Source: Schizochytrium sp. TIO01
Taxonomy: Eukaryota; Sar; Bigyra; Thraustochytrida; Thraustochytriidae
Assembly: GCA_004764695.1 (NCBI GenBank)
Contig: SMSO01000031.1
Location: 4,821,048-4,885,047, forward strand
Direction: 5' to 3'
Length of the DNA: 64,000 nucleotides
Of the stretch, positions 1 to 10,908 are shown piece after piece (position 1 is the first letter of the stretch; every line of letters starts with the position of its first letter). The notes below the pieces were generated by a model. That model was given only the letters and a program-made list of their open reading frames with translations, made no database searches and was not told the origin of the DNA. Both the position numbers and the translations under genes were made by a program.

Positions 1-5
1 AAACA

Positions 6-27
6 TTTTATTTATTTATTTATTTAT
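6..27. repeat. (TTTA)n microsatellite
   Basis: About five uninterrupted TTTA units at the left edge of the window. A related degenerate TTTA/TTTAC tract lies at 239-270. Confidence 0.85.
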
Positions 28-304
28 AATTAAGTAAATAAATTAGCTATCATGATGGTTGATTGAGTTGAGATCGAACATCACTGCAATCTGCGAACGT
101 ATTCTATAGATTAAAATGATAAAATCAAAGCAAAGGAAAAACATATATTCAGGAAAGAAGGAACCAGGAAAGGGGGCGCTCGTTGGGCGACATTTTGTCA
201 ACTCCACGGACCGAGCGCTTTGAGATCTTTGCTGAAGATATTTATTTACTTATTTACTTATTTATTCATTTACCTGCGAGATTGTGGATGGACACGAAAG
301 AAAC

Positions 305-305
305 G

Positions 306-357
<52 letters not shown>
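305..357. repeat. (ATCA)n microsatellite
   Basis: About 13 near-perfect copies of the tetranucleotide ATCA, followed by a diverged copy. The tract is open in several frames and creates spurious Asn-Gln-Ser peptides. Confidence 0.9.
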
Positions 358-1104
358 GTCAATCAAACAGAAACCCGACTTCGAAGAAGATCATCGGTGC
401 GGGTTTCTTTCGCTTTCGGGCCGATCCCTTCGCATTTATCTGCTGATGGGTCTGGAAAGGCGCTGCGTTTAAGGGCAGAGTCGGTCGGCTTGAGGCCCGT
501 GATGCTAAGCGAAGGCCAACGTACGCTAAACAAATCCGCAAAGAAAGAAACAAAGACACAAAGGAAGAAAGAAAGATTCGTTTGGCTGGCCAAGATGCGG
601 CCAAGATGCAAGCTTAAAAATTGGGAAATAGGTGGGTTTACGGTGGATGCACGAGAGGACGAATGACGAAAGAATGAAAGAATGCATAAAAACGAATTCG
701 AAGAGAGTACGCGACGAGCCGTAGCCAAGGCCCCCCGTGGTTTTCGCCTTCTCCGCGCCTTTCTTAAAAGGCAGGCAAAACAAACCAACTTAAGGCTCGT
801 GAAAAGCCAAGTCCAGCTCCAAGTCCAAGTCCAGCCTTGGAACGGCGAGGAGAGAGAGACCGAATGCCAAGCGGAGCTCAGTTTACAGTAGCTCTGAGGA
901 GAGCTCGCTCTTGGATCAAACTTGGGGCTGGCTTGCCTCCGAGTTTTCTTTTCTATCAAGTCAATACATCAATACATGAATCTATTTCTCTCGAGGTCCT
1001 CAACTGCTTTCAACTGCTTCGAACTAACTGTCAGCAATGTGAGCATAAAAAGCAGAGCCCTTTCGTATGTGCTCTATAGCTTTGCTTAGATTATGGCCAA
1101 CGAT

Positions 1105-1155
1105 GATTGATTAACTGAATGATTGATTGAAATGAATGTATGAATGAATGAATGA
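1105..1155. repeat. degenerate TGAT/TGAA tetranucleotide tract
   Basis: Imperfect tandem TGAT units pass into TGAA units. The same unit change recurs at 33156-33182 and 33783-33824. Confidence 0.6.
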
Positions 1156-2228
1156 TTGCTTGACTATGCCTGAAAGTTGATCTGGCCAGGCTCCCGAGAG
1201 ACTTAAAATCGCTCAGGCAGAAAGAGCCCCATGTGTGTGAGCCGCCTCTTCGACTTTTAAGAAGTCTATTTGATGGAAGAAGAAGAAGAAGACCTCAGGT
1301 CAGTAATCAAACCAAGACCTCGAACCTGTGTTTTCGACGAATCGTTAGATCCATAAACTTCTTTCGTTTGTTGCTGCTGTTATTGTTGAACTTAACTCCT
1401 AAATTCTAAAGTGGCTTTCCAAAAAGAAGTTCTTACTTATTTTCAAATCAAAATATCAAAGATAGAAAAGAAAGCAAAGTTTGTGAATGAAGTTTTCTCC
1501 CTCTGTCTCCTCTGTCCACATAACCTATGTACTAGCTAGTTGCAAAACAAATACAATGAACCTCCCCTGGGCGCGCGGCGTGACTGTGGGGAAACGGAAA
1601 GCAGTTTCCTCCAGTGATGTGAGGGCGCTAAATTTGCAAAGAGCAGGGCCGCTGTGGGGAGGGGCTGCACAAAGCAGCGCGCGCTAGGGCCCTGCCAGCA
1701 TAAATGTTAGGGCTGATTTTAGGACATGTACTTTAATGGGTTTAAGACGCCCACCCTCGCGGGAGATCCTCCTTCCTCTTCGTCGCGCGGCATGAGATCA
1801 ATTGCATTTTGTGTGATTATATTACCCTCATAATCGATGGATTTCCTGATTGGTCTTCGGCCTCTCTGAAAGCCGCGGCCGTCGAGTACTCATGCACAAC
1901 GAAACAGGCAAAGGATGGATGCCTGTGACCAAACGGAGGTTGGCTTCTTCTTTTCATCGCAATCCAAGCACGCACCTCAGACTTGGTCGCCTTGTCGAAG
2001 AGTTCATTGCCAAGAAAGTCCTCGCACTATCCGCTTGAATTGAAGCAGCACGTTTATTGGCCTGCTTGTTTTAGACTGAGCTGAGGGCGCCTCTTTCTTT
2101 CGTAGTTTGCATACTCATTATTACTTTTTATCATAGTAGTCTGTATGACAGAAATTGCTTTTTCAACCAATACATATTAATTATCATCATGTGTGTATGG
2201 TGGCGATTTTAATCATTATTGTTGTTTT

Positions 2229-2287
2229 ATAAATATAAAATATAAATAAATAATCAAATAAATAAATAAATAAATAAATAAATAAAC
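2229..2287. repeat. (AAAT)n microsatellite
   Basis: A/T-only tract that starts irregular and ends as about eight clean AAAT units. Confidence 0.85.
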
Positions 2288-2766
2288 AAGTCAGAAAGAA
2301 TAAGAGCGCCTCTGTCGTTCCATGGGAAGTGTGGCGCTCCATTTTCTTTAGGATCTCGGCATTTCCACTTCGAGTTCGAGTTCAGGTCTCTGGAAAGGTC
2401 TTCAAGCTCGTTCTTCAGAGCAGGAAAGCCGCGGATATTTCCTCAACCTGCCTCGGCCTCCTGCCTGCCTGCCACGTTCTCCAGCGAGTCAGCCAGCCAG
2501 CTCTCTTGCACACGAAGCCTCGAGAACGGGCGTACGCAACGCCGACCCGAGCCCGGATTTCCGCCTCGTCGAACCAGCCTTCGCTCTTTCCCACTCTCAG
2601 CGTACCTCCTACTTACTCACCCATACTGATAAATGTATCTTTAAAAAATAAGCCCTTATGCGTTCTTACCGTTCTTTCTTCCTTCCGAGCCAGCCCCTTC
2701 GTCAGTACCAGAGCTGAAAGAACGGGGAACTCGGGGAATAGCATGAGCGTGTGTCTTTCTTCCTTT

Positions 2767-2812
2767 GATTGTTTGTTTGTTTGTTTGTTTGTTTGTTTGT
2801 TTATTTGTTTGT
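2767..2812. repeat. (TTTG)n microsatellite
   Basis: About eleven TTTG units with one substitution. It is followed after some 50 bases by a short GATA/GACA tract at 2860-2885. Confidence 0.85.
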
Positions 2813-4674
2813 TAGTCTATAGTCTGAGTGCGTGAGACTTCAAGTTCGAAAACAACGATAGATAGATAGATAGACAGACAGACAGTCAGAGGTTCTTCTG
2901 GGCTTGAAGGAGGCCACAGGAGGCCGAGGCAGCTCTGACTCACTCTTAATTTCGGTGCCTAGAACGCCTCACGAACGGTGACGTTGCCGTAGTCTTCCCA
3001 CGCCGGTGCTGAGTAGACTCGAGCGTGCGAGGCTGGCATGACCTCACTCAGTGGAAAGAATGAGAACACAATAATCACTAGATGCAGGAAGCATTACAGA
3101 GTCTGTAGAAATAAACGAAACAAAACAAAACGAAAACCATAAAAACATGGAAATAGCCGTGTCGCTTGGGTTGACTGAGGTACCTCGAAACCTACTAAGC
3201 AGTACGATGCGATCATCACGAAGCTTCGTAAGAAGTGGAGCATCCTGTAGGGAGGCAAAAAATGTGGCTCTACACGGGACTGTTTCATAGTTAGCTTCGT
3301 TGAAGTCTTTTTAATTTCGTTTCATCATCATAACCAAGCCGTTTTGGCTACTTCGAGGTCCCCAAGGTCCTCTTTCTCGGCGAAGAATTCGCTTGTCAGC
3401 GAACGAGCGACGGCCTGACTCCTCGCAGTCTCCCTAAAGCAGGATTGTTTGCAGTCCTGTCAGGAGCTGAGCCTTTGGCGTAGGCTAAGACTTGCAAGCT
3501 TTGAAGAGGCGTCTTTAGAAGATGAAAAATCTTAGAACAACTCTGATGGCCTTCAGCTGAGAGTTGTTGCCGGCGACCAGCAAGTTATTCGCTATGGCCA
3601 TGGCCAAACAGTACGCAAAGAGTTTCAGAGCGCTTCGCAACAAAGAACCTCACGCGAAGAGACATCTCTGCCAGGCGTGATTCATTTATCACCGTGAATA
3701 GACGTGTCGCGCTGTAAGGAACTTGAGCTTGAAACATGTTGAAAAGTCAAAGCCCCCATGCCATTATTTCTACTCCGTACAAACGATATCAACGAACGAA
3801 GAGGTACTAAATCTAACCAGTAATTCACATTCTAGTTTTCACTTCTCACCACAAGCTTGACGAGTTGACCTCGCAGCTTTTATGCATTTTGGAGGAGAAG
3901 CCTCACGAGAGCGTCATCACTTATCTACATCGGTCTCGCGCATTGTGATTTCCCATCTCCTGCAAACAATCGCACATCCAAGAAGTCCTAGCTAGCGAGC
4001 GCTTTTGGCGGTGTCAATGGAAATCCGGAATTACATAGAAATGTAATGTTTGGAAGTGGCAGCTGTATTAGCGACCTTCTACGCAGTACCCTAGGTACTT
4101 CCCTCTTAGCGAAACATCTAGCTAGGTTTCTAGTTGCTAGCAGTGTCGCGATGTAAGGCGGCGACGATGGAATTACGAGGCAGCAGCAGAGTCAGGACAA
4201 CGCGATGGGCCCCGGCGAACGAGACTTGGATACTTTGGGCTTGGCCGCTTGCATCTCGAGGCACGCGGGGATAAGAAGCAGGTCTTGCGAGCTGACAGTG
4301 AAGCCAAACAGAATCGCTGTCCTGTGCACCGCAGACAAGGTCGCAGGCACGCACTGTGTTGAAGGCGATTCTTGCACGTCGTGAGGAGGTTGCGCCGACA
4401 CGATGGTGACGATGATGGCAGCAAAGCCTGCTCATGTAACACGCACGTCGCGAGGGTTGCACAGGAACCCATGATTGGCAGAGCCTTTGAGATTAATTTG
4501 GGCATGTGACGCAGAGTGAACCGGGCGACCAGCGGGTTGCGTTGGGCCAGGGTGGCGTACCAAGCGCTGCGCTTGCTGCGCTTGCCTCGCTCGACTCGAC
4601 GCTTTGGCAAACCCTTTCGACGACGTTTCATCGATCCATCAATCCATCTGTTCATTGTGCTCATTGCTTTCGAG

Positions 4675-4728
4675 CCCAAGCCCAAGCTCAAGCTCCAGCT
4701 CAAGCTCAAGCTCAAGCTCAAGCTCACG
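4675..4728. repeat. AAGCTC hexanucleotide array
   Basis: Roughly nine tandem copies of AAGCTC or close variants. Because the unit is six bases long and has no stop codon in any frame, all overlapping frames stay open. This explains the Gln-Ala, Lys-Leu, Ser-Ser, Ser-Leu and Glu-Leu runs in competing open frames here. Confidence 0.85.
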
Positions 4729-4925
4729 CTCCCGTTCGTCGAGCAAGGGTGCCAATGAACCCCTGCGCGCGCCGGTCGCACATGTTAGAAGCCGCCGTGC
4801 CGTGTCTGTGCAGGCGGAGGCCGTCTCCGCGTGCGCGATTTGAGATCGAAGGTGTCTCCGCGACCTTTTCCTCGATTCACCCTTTTGGCGCAGTCGTCGA
4901 AGACGCAGGACACGACAACAGCCAT

Positions 4926-4960
4926 CAAGCCAAGCCAAGCCAAGCCAAGCCAAGCCAAGC
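4926..4960. repeat. CCAAG pentanucleotide array
   Basis: About seven tandem CCAAG units within a GC-rich patch. A similar AAGGC pentamer array lies near 58489-58513. Confidence 0.85.
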
Positions 4961-5183
4961 TCGCCGGCGCCTCCACCTTGTGCGCAAACCCGAAGAGGTC
5001 CTTGGCGCCAGCGCCGCGGTCTGCGGTGCGTGCAGAAGGGACCAAACACGATCTGCTTGCACGAGCTGTGCAGCCTCCGCTCGATTCAAATCGAAGATAT
5101 GGCACTGTCAACGTTCATTCTTCGCCGCCGCAAAGTTCGAAATGAGTCAACGAATTAGGCGGAAAAGGCAGTTCTAAAGACAT

Positions 5184-5290
5184 AGATGTATATATATGTA
5201 TATAAATATAAATATATTTATGATTTATGATTTATGATAAATAAATAAATATATATATATATATTTATATATGTATTCATAAAGAGAGAG
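5184..5290. repeat. TA-rich low-complexity tract
   Basis: About 100 bases of TATA, AAATA and TTTATGA units, ending in a short GA run. It separates the GC-rich patch on its left from a poly-G tract on its right. Confidence 0.8.
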
Positions 5291-5361
5291 AGTGTGCTCG
5301 CCAGACCAGGGAAATTTTGGGACTAAATTCCGCCCAGGAGAGGGGACAGAACCCAACTGGC

Positions 5362-5376
5362 GGGGGGGGGGGGGGG
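5362..5376. repeat. poly-G tract (15 G)
   Basis: Uninterrupted run of 15 G. Similar runs occur at 12466-12476 and 15140-15154. Such tracts can fold as quadruplexes and are also prone to sequencing error. Confidence 0.85.
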
Positions 5377-5827
5377 TGGCGTAGAACAGTCTGCGCGACG
5401 GTGGGTGCGGGAAAATAAGGCCCGCAGTGGGCCCCACAACTGGATGACTCCCACACCACCCCACTAGGCACTCTTCTGCAGATGCGAGAGAAGAAGGGAA
5501 CTCGGGATAGCAGGGCAGGTCGGGCTGTGGAGGGAAATTATCACGAGGGGACTCCTGGCAGGTGGGCCTAGCTAGCTGCCGTCATTCATTGAAAGTGAAG
5601 AAGGCATGCAGAGAGCAAGCAGGTCTCCCTCCCTCACTCCGCAAAGCGGCCAAGGCAACTCTTTCTCTGCATATATCCATACACCTCTTATTGCTAGAAA
5701 GACAGAAAAAAGAAGAAACCTCGCGACGTTTTCCTTTATGGATTAGTCTATTTCTGGTTAGCGTAGTTAGAGTAATAAGTACGTCTTACAGTCTTCATTG
5801 AGAACACTACAAGTGAGAGGAAAGGAG

Positions 5828-5880
5828 TCCCGTATAAAGGCCGCGACCCTTATACAGGTCACGACCCTTACAAGGGACAT
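5828..5880. promoter_or_regulatory. paired CGACCCTTA elements upstream of the phosducin-like gene
   Basis: The nine-base word CGACCCTTA occurs twice, at 5844 and 5862, each followed by ACA-type sequence. The second copy forms the interrupted palindrome CCCTTacAAGGG (5865-5876). A TATAAAGG-like word lies just before the pair. The cluster is about 390 bases upstream of the start at 6265. The repeats are directly visible; a regulatory role is inference. Confidence 0.25.
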
Positions 5881-6264
5881 ATAAGTAGTCTCTTAATCCA
5901 AAAAAATCTGAGCTCTTTTATTATTTTTTCAATAAAAAGCAGAATGAGCACAGCGAAAGCAAAGCGACAAACTGTGCGCTTTTCACGCGCTTTCTGCGGT
6001 GGCACTCATTTGTGCTGGCAAGGTATTCTGACGGAGATCGAAACTGACTCAAGGTTGTTGAACCGGTATCGGTCGTACTCTCAAACTCCTTCTAGTTGAG
6101 CCCAATCTAGAGCCGTCGCTTAATCTTGATTGCTTTGCTGGGGTCGGCCAGTTTCTGGACGCGGCGCTCGCTTGTGAGCTCAACGAAGACCAAAAGATAT
6201 TCCAGCATTATCGTCATTCCAAGTTGCTGACGCTCGATACAGAACTTGACCCGGTCTTTGTACA

Positions 6265-7134
6265 ATGACTTCTTTTGCAGCAAGTGACACGGCGTACAGA
6301 AATCGAGAAATTGAGACAACAGAATGGGAGGATGTCCTTGTGAAACACGGAATTATTCAAGAGCGGGATGAAATCAAGCTGCAGCGCGCACTTCGTGAAG
6401 AAGCTGCCAAACGGACAGAAAAGGCTGTGGATCCTGATGAAGAACTTCTTACAAAGACCTTAGAGGAACTCGATGTTCTGGAGGATGATATTGAGGAGAA
6501 CACGCTGGAGAAAATCCGGCAACAGCGCTTGCGTGAACTCAAAGCTGAGGCTGCTAAACAACGGTTTGGAGATGTTTATCCTCTTTCTCGTGCAGACTTC
6601 ATTAGAGATGTTACTGAAGCTAGTCGCGAGTACTGGGTGGTGGTTGAAATGTTCAAGGACTCGATTGAGGAGTCTGTGAAATGTTCCCAGATGGTTCGGG
6701 AACTTGCATCGCGGCAGCGAGCGGTCAAGTTTGTGCGCATTTTGTCCACCAACTGCATTGAACGCTGGCCTGATGACAGTGTACCTACTCTCTTTCTGTA
6801 CCATGATGGCGTGATGCAAAAGCAGCTGACTGGGTTAGACTTTTGCGGCGGCATTGAACGTTCTACTGTGGACACAATGGAGCATGCGCTCGCGTTGTAT
6901 GGACTGTTTGAGAAATTAACAGATGAGAACCTGGAGGCAGGTGCTAGGGCTCGCAGAGATGAGGCAGCAGAGGTCGCCCGGGAGAAAGAGGAGGAATTTG
7001 ATGATGATGTTCGTGCCAACGTCAAAGCTGTGGCAGAAGCTGCCTCCGTTGGGAACAAAGTTTCCAAGGTGCCTGAGGCGCGGCGAACTTCGCGACTTGC
7101 AAACCTTGATGACGATGACGACGATGACTGGTAA
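6265..7134 (+). CDS. phosducin-like protein (PhLP2/PDCL3 type), 289 aa
   Basis: The N-terminal motif around residues 19-31 (TEWEDVLVKHGII) is the signature of the phosducin-like 2/3 subfamily (PDCL3, yeast Plp2). A charged helical region follows (about 35-100), then the transition FGDVYPLSRADF (101-112), then a thioredoxin-like fold to about residue 215 with the expected VKFVRI and VPTLFLY strands. The thioredoxin fold lacks a redox CxxC, as is normal for the family. The tail (220-289) is a charged helix ending in a run of seven Asp before the final Trp. Known members act with the CCT/TRiC chaperonin in folding actin and tubulin. The ATG at 6265 gives a full-length protein; the stop is TAA. 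It is a single exon, transcribed towards cobT. Confidence 0.88.
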   Translation: MTSFAASDTAYRNREIETTEWEDVLVKHGIIQERDEIKLQRALREEAAKRTEKAVDPDEELLTKTLEELDVLEDDIEENTLEKIRQQRLRELKAEAAKQRFGDVYPLSRADFIRDVTEASREYWVVVEMFKDSIEESVKCSQMVRELASRQRAVKFVRILSTNCIERWPDDSVPTLFLYHDGVMQKQLTGLDFCGGIERSTVDTMEHALALYGLFEKLTDENLEAGARARRDEAAEVAREKEEEFDDDVRANVKAVAEAASVGNKVSKVPEARRTSRLANLDDDDDDDW

Positions 7135-7923
7135 ACGAAGCTAAGCCTTGCCTTCGAAGCTAACGCTCTTACCCAAACTTACCTTGCACTGCAATCATAT
7201 ACTTGGTACGGCGACTGAGCAAACTAGAACGCCAAAGGGTCTTCATGCCACCCAAGAAAGAATTGAAGCAAGATGCTTGAATTGCCAAACGAATACTTTT
7301 ATTATTTTATTCTATCCGAATGGCTCTTTCTCCACTGCAACATATGATTTGAAAGTAGCAAAATAGATACGAGTTGTGATGAGTAGGTAAAATACTATTC
7401 CTAGTGCTTCACTTCGCCCTATCTCGCGCGCAACAAACATTAACTTAGATCTAATGCTTGGGCGCTAATTTAATGTCTAGTAATAATTGTTTCAAATTCT
7501 TTTGTTTCAAGAAGAAACTATTCAATATATCAAATGAGAGGGAATCTCTTTCAATCGCAGCAATACGAACGTTCTTCTTATTCACTGGATATCCATTCGA
7601 CTTATTCAACTTAGCTGTCAAACGAAATAAAATTTCTTGCTCCGAAAACAAAATGAGGTAATGAGCTACAGAACGAAACGTAAAACTTTTCTTTCTTAAA
7701 CAGTCTAAAGAGGTAAATCTATTAATTCATATGTGGAGAGCTACGTCTATCTTTCTACCCGTTAACGAGTAGACTGTTTCTCCCAACAGGTCGCGCTAAC
7801 AATATCTTCTGTATATAAAACCTAGATCCTGTCAAAGAAGCAGAGGAGAAAGATGTTTCTTATAAGAAAGCTGGCAGACGACAGCTTTCAACTATTGCAT
7901 TCACGGAATGACCCGTATAATGT
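7135..7923. other. intergenic region between convergent genes
   Basis: This stretch holds the 3' ends of two convergent genes, the phosducin-like gene (+) and cobT (-). Short open frames on both strands around 7450-7660 mirror each other over AT-rich sequence and do not look coding. I see no other feature. Confidence 0.5.
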
Positions 7924-8997
7924 TTAGCTCATGGCCATCACCTCCGCGAGGGTCGCACCATCCTTGAGCAAATTAGCACCAGCCCTGAGGATTGGTAAAG
8001 CCAAGGCTGCTCCACTGGCTTCGCCCAAGTGAAGGCTGAGGTCCAATACAGGGATTACAGTGGCTCCGGCAATAGATTGCACTTCCTCAAGCATAAATTT
8101 CTGGCCAGGCTCTGATGATCGTGTGGCGAAGATAAGGTGGCTAGCCACTCGAGGATCATGGCGAACAGCAACAAGGGCAGCAGAACTAGAAATGATACCA
8201 TCCACCAAGAGTGCAATTTCCCGCTCAGGGCCCTGCAGATATGCCCCAGTCATTGCAGCAATTTCCAAACCACCCAGGTCCTGAAGTACACCAAGAGCAT
8301 CTTCAGGAGAAGATCCTCCTCTGGCCAGAGCCTTGGCAATAACCTTGGACTTGTTCTGCATACCCTTCTCATCTAGACCAGTGCCAGGTCCGACAAGTCT
8401 GGTGGGGTCCTCGAAACCGAGCAGCCGAGAGGCAATTGCACTAGCGGGAGTAGTGTTACCGATGCCCATCTCTCCAATGGCAAAGATTCGTGTGCCATCT
8501 TCTTCGATGGCTCGGTCCACTGCGTCTCTTCCGACCTGGAGAGCTGCCTTCATTTGCTCTGCTGACATGGCGGGCTGTACAGCCAGGTTGTCTGTGCCTT
8601 CGCAAACACGATCATTGAAGAAGCGAACAATCTCGTCATGCGGGGTGTCCTCAAGAGAGTATTCGTTTGCGACACCGACATCAATGAGGTCCACAGTCGC
8701 TCCATTGGACTTGGAGAAGCTTGTCGCACAAGATTTGCCAGCGTACATAGTCTTGAGCATTGAAATCGTCACGGCTTGCGGAAATGGCGACACGCCTTCG
8801 TCTCTGGCCACACCATGGTCGCCAGCAAAAATCAAGACTTTCGGACTCTCCAAAATTGGAGGATAGCTCGCCTGAGCTCTACACAGCTGCACTACAAGGT
8901 CCTCAAGTAGGCCGAGGCTACCAACGGGTTTTGCCAAAGAGTCTAAACGAGCACGGGCGTCCGCAGCTGCCTTAGTTTGCTCAGGAGTCTCAGCCAT
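7924..8997 (-). CDS. cobT: CobT, nicotinate-nucleotide:dimethylbenzimidazole phosphoribosyltransferase
   Basis: CobT transfers phosphoribose from nicotinate mononucleotide to a base such as 5,6-dimethylbenzimidazole, giving alpha-ribazole phosphate for the lower ligand of cobalamin. The 357-residue product spans the whole bacterial family. The N-terminal LDSLAKPVGSLG motif is at residues 18-29, the FAGDHGVARDEGVS motif at 57-70, the glycine-rich GEMGIGNTT loop at 175-183, and LGEASGAALALP near the C-terminus carries the expected catalytic Glu (E326, equivalent to E317 of Salmonella CobT). The start is ATG and the stop TAA, with no intron. There is no clear organelle-targeting sequence. It is divergent from cobS, whose start lies about 1.9 kb away. 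A bacterial origin by transfer is likely, but the base composition does not stand out from its neighbours. Confidence 0.95.
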   Translation of the reverse strand: MAETPEQTKAAADARARLDSLAKPVGSLGLLEDLVVQLCRAQASYPPILESPKVLIFAGDHGVARDEGVSPFPQAVTISMLKTMYAGKSCATSFSKSNGATVDLIDVGVANEYSLEDTPHDEIVRFFNDRVCEGTDNLAVQPAMSAEQMKAALQVGRDAVDRAIEEDGTRIFAIGEMGIGNTTPASAIASRLLGFEDPTRLVGPGTGLDEKGMQNKSKVIAKALARGGSSPEDALGVLQDLGGLEIAAMTGAYLQGPEREIALLVDGIISSSAALVAVRHDPRVASHLIFATRSSEPGQKFMLEEVQSIAGATVIPVLDLSLHLGEASGAALALPILRAGANLLKDGATLAEVMAMS

Positions 8998-10908
8998 TGT
9001 TCTGTAAACGCGTGCTAAACTTCAATAGTTCCACCTTTATAGCTTTGCCAAAACCTTTCACGTACGCGCCGCCTCGCTCAAGCCGGGCAAGTTCGTCTTT
9101 GGCTAGCAGGATACGGTACTGATTGCTCGCGCAGGGGTGTAAGTATATTTGTGAAAAACTTCAGTAGCACGATGTGGTTCAGAGTTGGTAGCATTTGCAA
9201 ACTCAACTAAACGTTCCTTTACAGGTCGGCGCATCAATATGCACGACCTTGAGAAGTGACCGCATCTATATGGATACAAATCATGGCAGAGATATGTGCA
9301 TAGGAACACTTGCAAGCGCAAGTCCTTCGTAGATTGTAAGTGAATACTTGCGAAGAGTTTCTCGAGCAATGAATCAATGTATTTATCAGTTCAGAAAAAC
9401 ACACATATTGCCATGGTCGTAGTAGATAGGTAGGGATATATACAGTATACTATTTGTTGGTAGGGTAAATGCAATAACATGAAAATAACTTAGGTAGTAG
9501 GAAGTATCTAATATTTGTAGACGCCAGGATCTTTGAGTTCCTGGATTCCCTTGTCGTCGTAATTTTCGCGAGTAAAGTACGCGAGCTGCCAGAGCCTTGC
9601 TCCCTGCACGGCTCTTCAGTCCCTACTATCCTTCATGAGTAATCTCAAAAGAGTGATCATAAGTCTTGCTATTTTGGGATGAGTGTGTACAACAAAGAGG
9701 GCCAGGAAATGAAATCAGATCGAATGTGAAAAAACGAATGAAAAAATCAATCAATCTTAGGCAATGAAATACCACACATCGTTCATGTATTTGACCTATC
9801 TCCTTTTATAAAAATCGTGGGAGCACGCGAAATTATGAGGCTTCATGTTTTCGGAGGAATGTGCAATCCCTGAGGGAGGTGCTGGTGATGGTGCACAGAT
9901 CCGGGAAAGAGCTCACAAAAACGCTACGACCGCAGAGGATCTTTTCTGTAAAGTATGGTTACATAAACCGGGGAGGAAGCAGAACTAGTAGTGGCAGAAT
10001 AATTACAAATTGTTAGTTGGGCCACGATACCCAATCCCAATGGTCCACAGATAGTTCATCCCATGACAATCAATGGTACAGTCGAGTCGTACACTCGCTG
10101 CGACCAAAGAACTTAGCTTACAGTCCAACGTTCTGGAGACGACTAGGCTTTGGAAGACAGCTCTTGAGCTACTAGGCAGGAAGGCAAGAGTGGGCATGTG
10201 ATGGAGAAAGAAATAAATGGTCTTGAACGAACCAACGAAACCATGCTTCTCTTGGAAGGGCACTGCAGTTTGCAATTGCCATTACGATCTGCAGCTTGAT
10301 TCCTACCAATAATTTCTCCTTTTGCTGGTATCTACACTATCTTGCTTTTAAGCGAAGTTATACCTATACCAATCAAGATTCAGATTTTGACAAAATTGAA
10401 CTAAACCACGCGCCCCTCGCTGCGGTTTCTCCAGTCTCGACAGCTTGCACGCCGCCGCGACCATATCTAGCTTGAGGTAGCCCAATCAGTCCCATTTGTT
10501 TTCATTACGCCAGCGAAGCTGTTCTTGGGAAACCATTGCAATCGCACCCATTTATCACACTACAGGACACCAGAGAAGACGCAAGTCTCGAAGCCAATAT
10601 CTGGTGCCGTCATCCTATAGGTTATGGCGAATAATTTGCGCACAAAAATGGCGTCTGCCTTGCAATGCGAATCCTTGCAAACCATTGAAATGGCTGGAAA
10701 AAGCAGTTTTGGGTAAAACTAAAGAAACCTAAGAATAACGAGTCCAAAATAAAGACCACTCACGCACTGCAGTCGACGCCACAGATGCCAGTAAACCCGA
10801 ATTCGAGGAACTCTTTCTGCGACTGTAGGCTTGCTTCACTGCTTGCGAAGTTCTGCAAAGAGACTTGAAGTGAAGTGAAGGTCCTGAAGAAAAGCGAAGG
10901 CCAGCGCG
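8998..10908. promoter_or_regulatory. intergenic region shared by divergent cobT and cobS
   Basis: About 1.9 kb between the two divergent starts, so both promoters should lie here. Short open frames at 9103-9369 and 10003-10275 (minus) and 10496-10732 (plus) show no recognisable domain. I did not find a cobalamin riboswitch, and none would be expected in nuclear genes. No repeat or RNA gene was recognised. Confidence 0.4.

Larger units (their letters stand above)
1..6264. other. left intergenic region, no supported gene
   Basis: No open frame here looks like a conserved protein. The longer ones (363-959 on the minus strand, 2329-2835 plus, 4173-4781 minus, 4506-5177 plus) have low-complexity or erratic composition and overlap open frames on the other strand. 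What can be seen are short tandem repeats (listed separately), GC-rich patches at about 2330-3030 and 4140-5160, and A/T-rich tracts. The final few hundred bases must contain the promoter and leader of the phosducin-like gene that starts at 6265. Confidence 0.6.

Noticed and set aside
363-959. 198-codon minus-strand frame and its plus-strand partners
   Set aside because: Composition is repeat-driven, frames on both strands compete, and no recognisable family is seen.
2329-2835. 168-codon plus-strand frame
   Set aside because: The end is coded by the TTTG repeat and the rest shows no domain.
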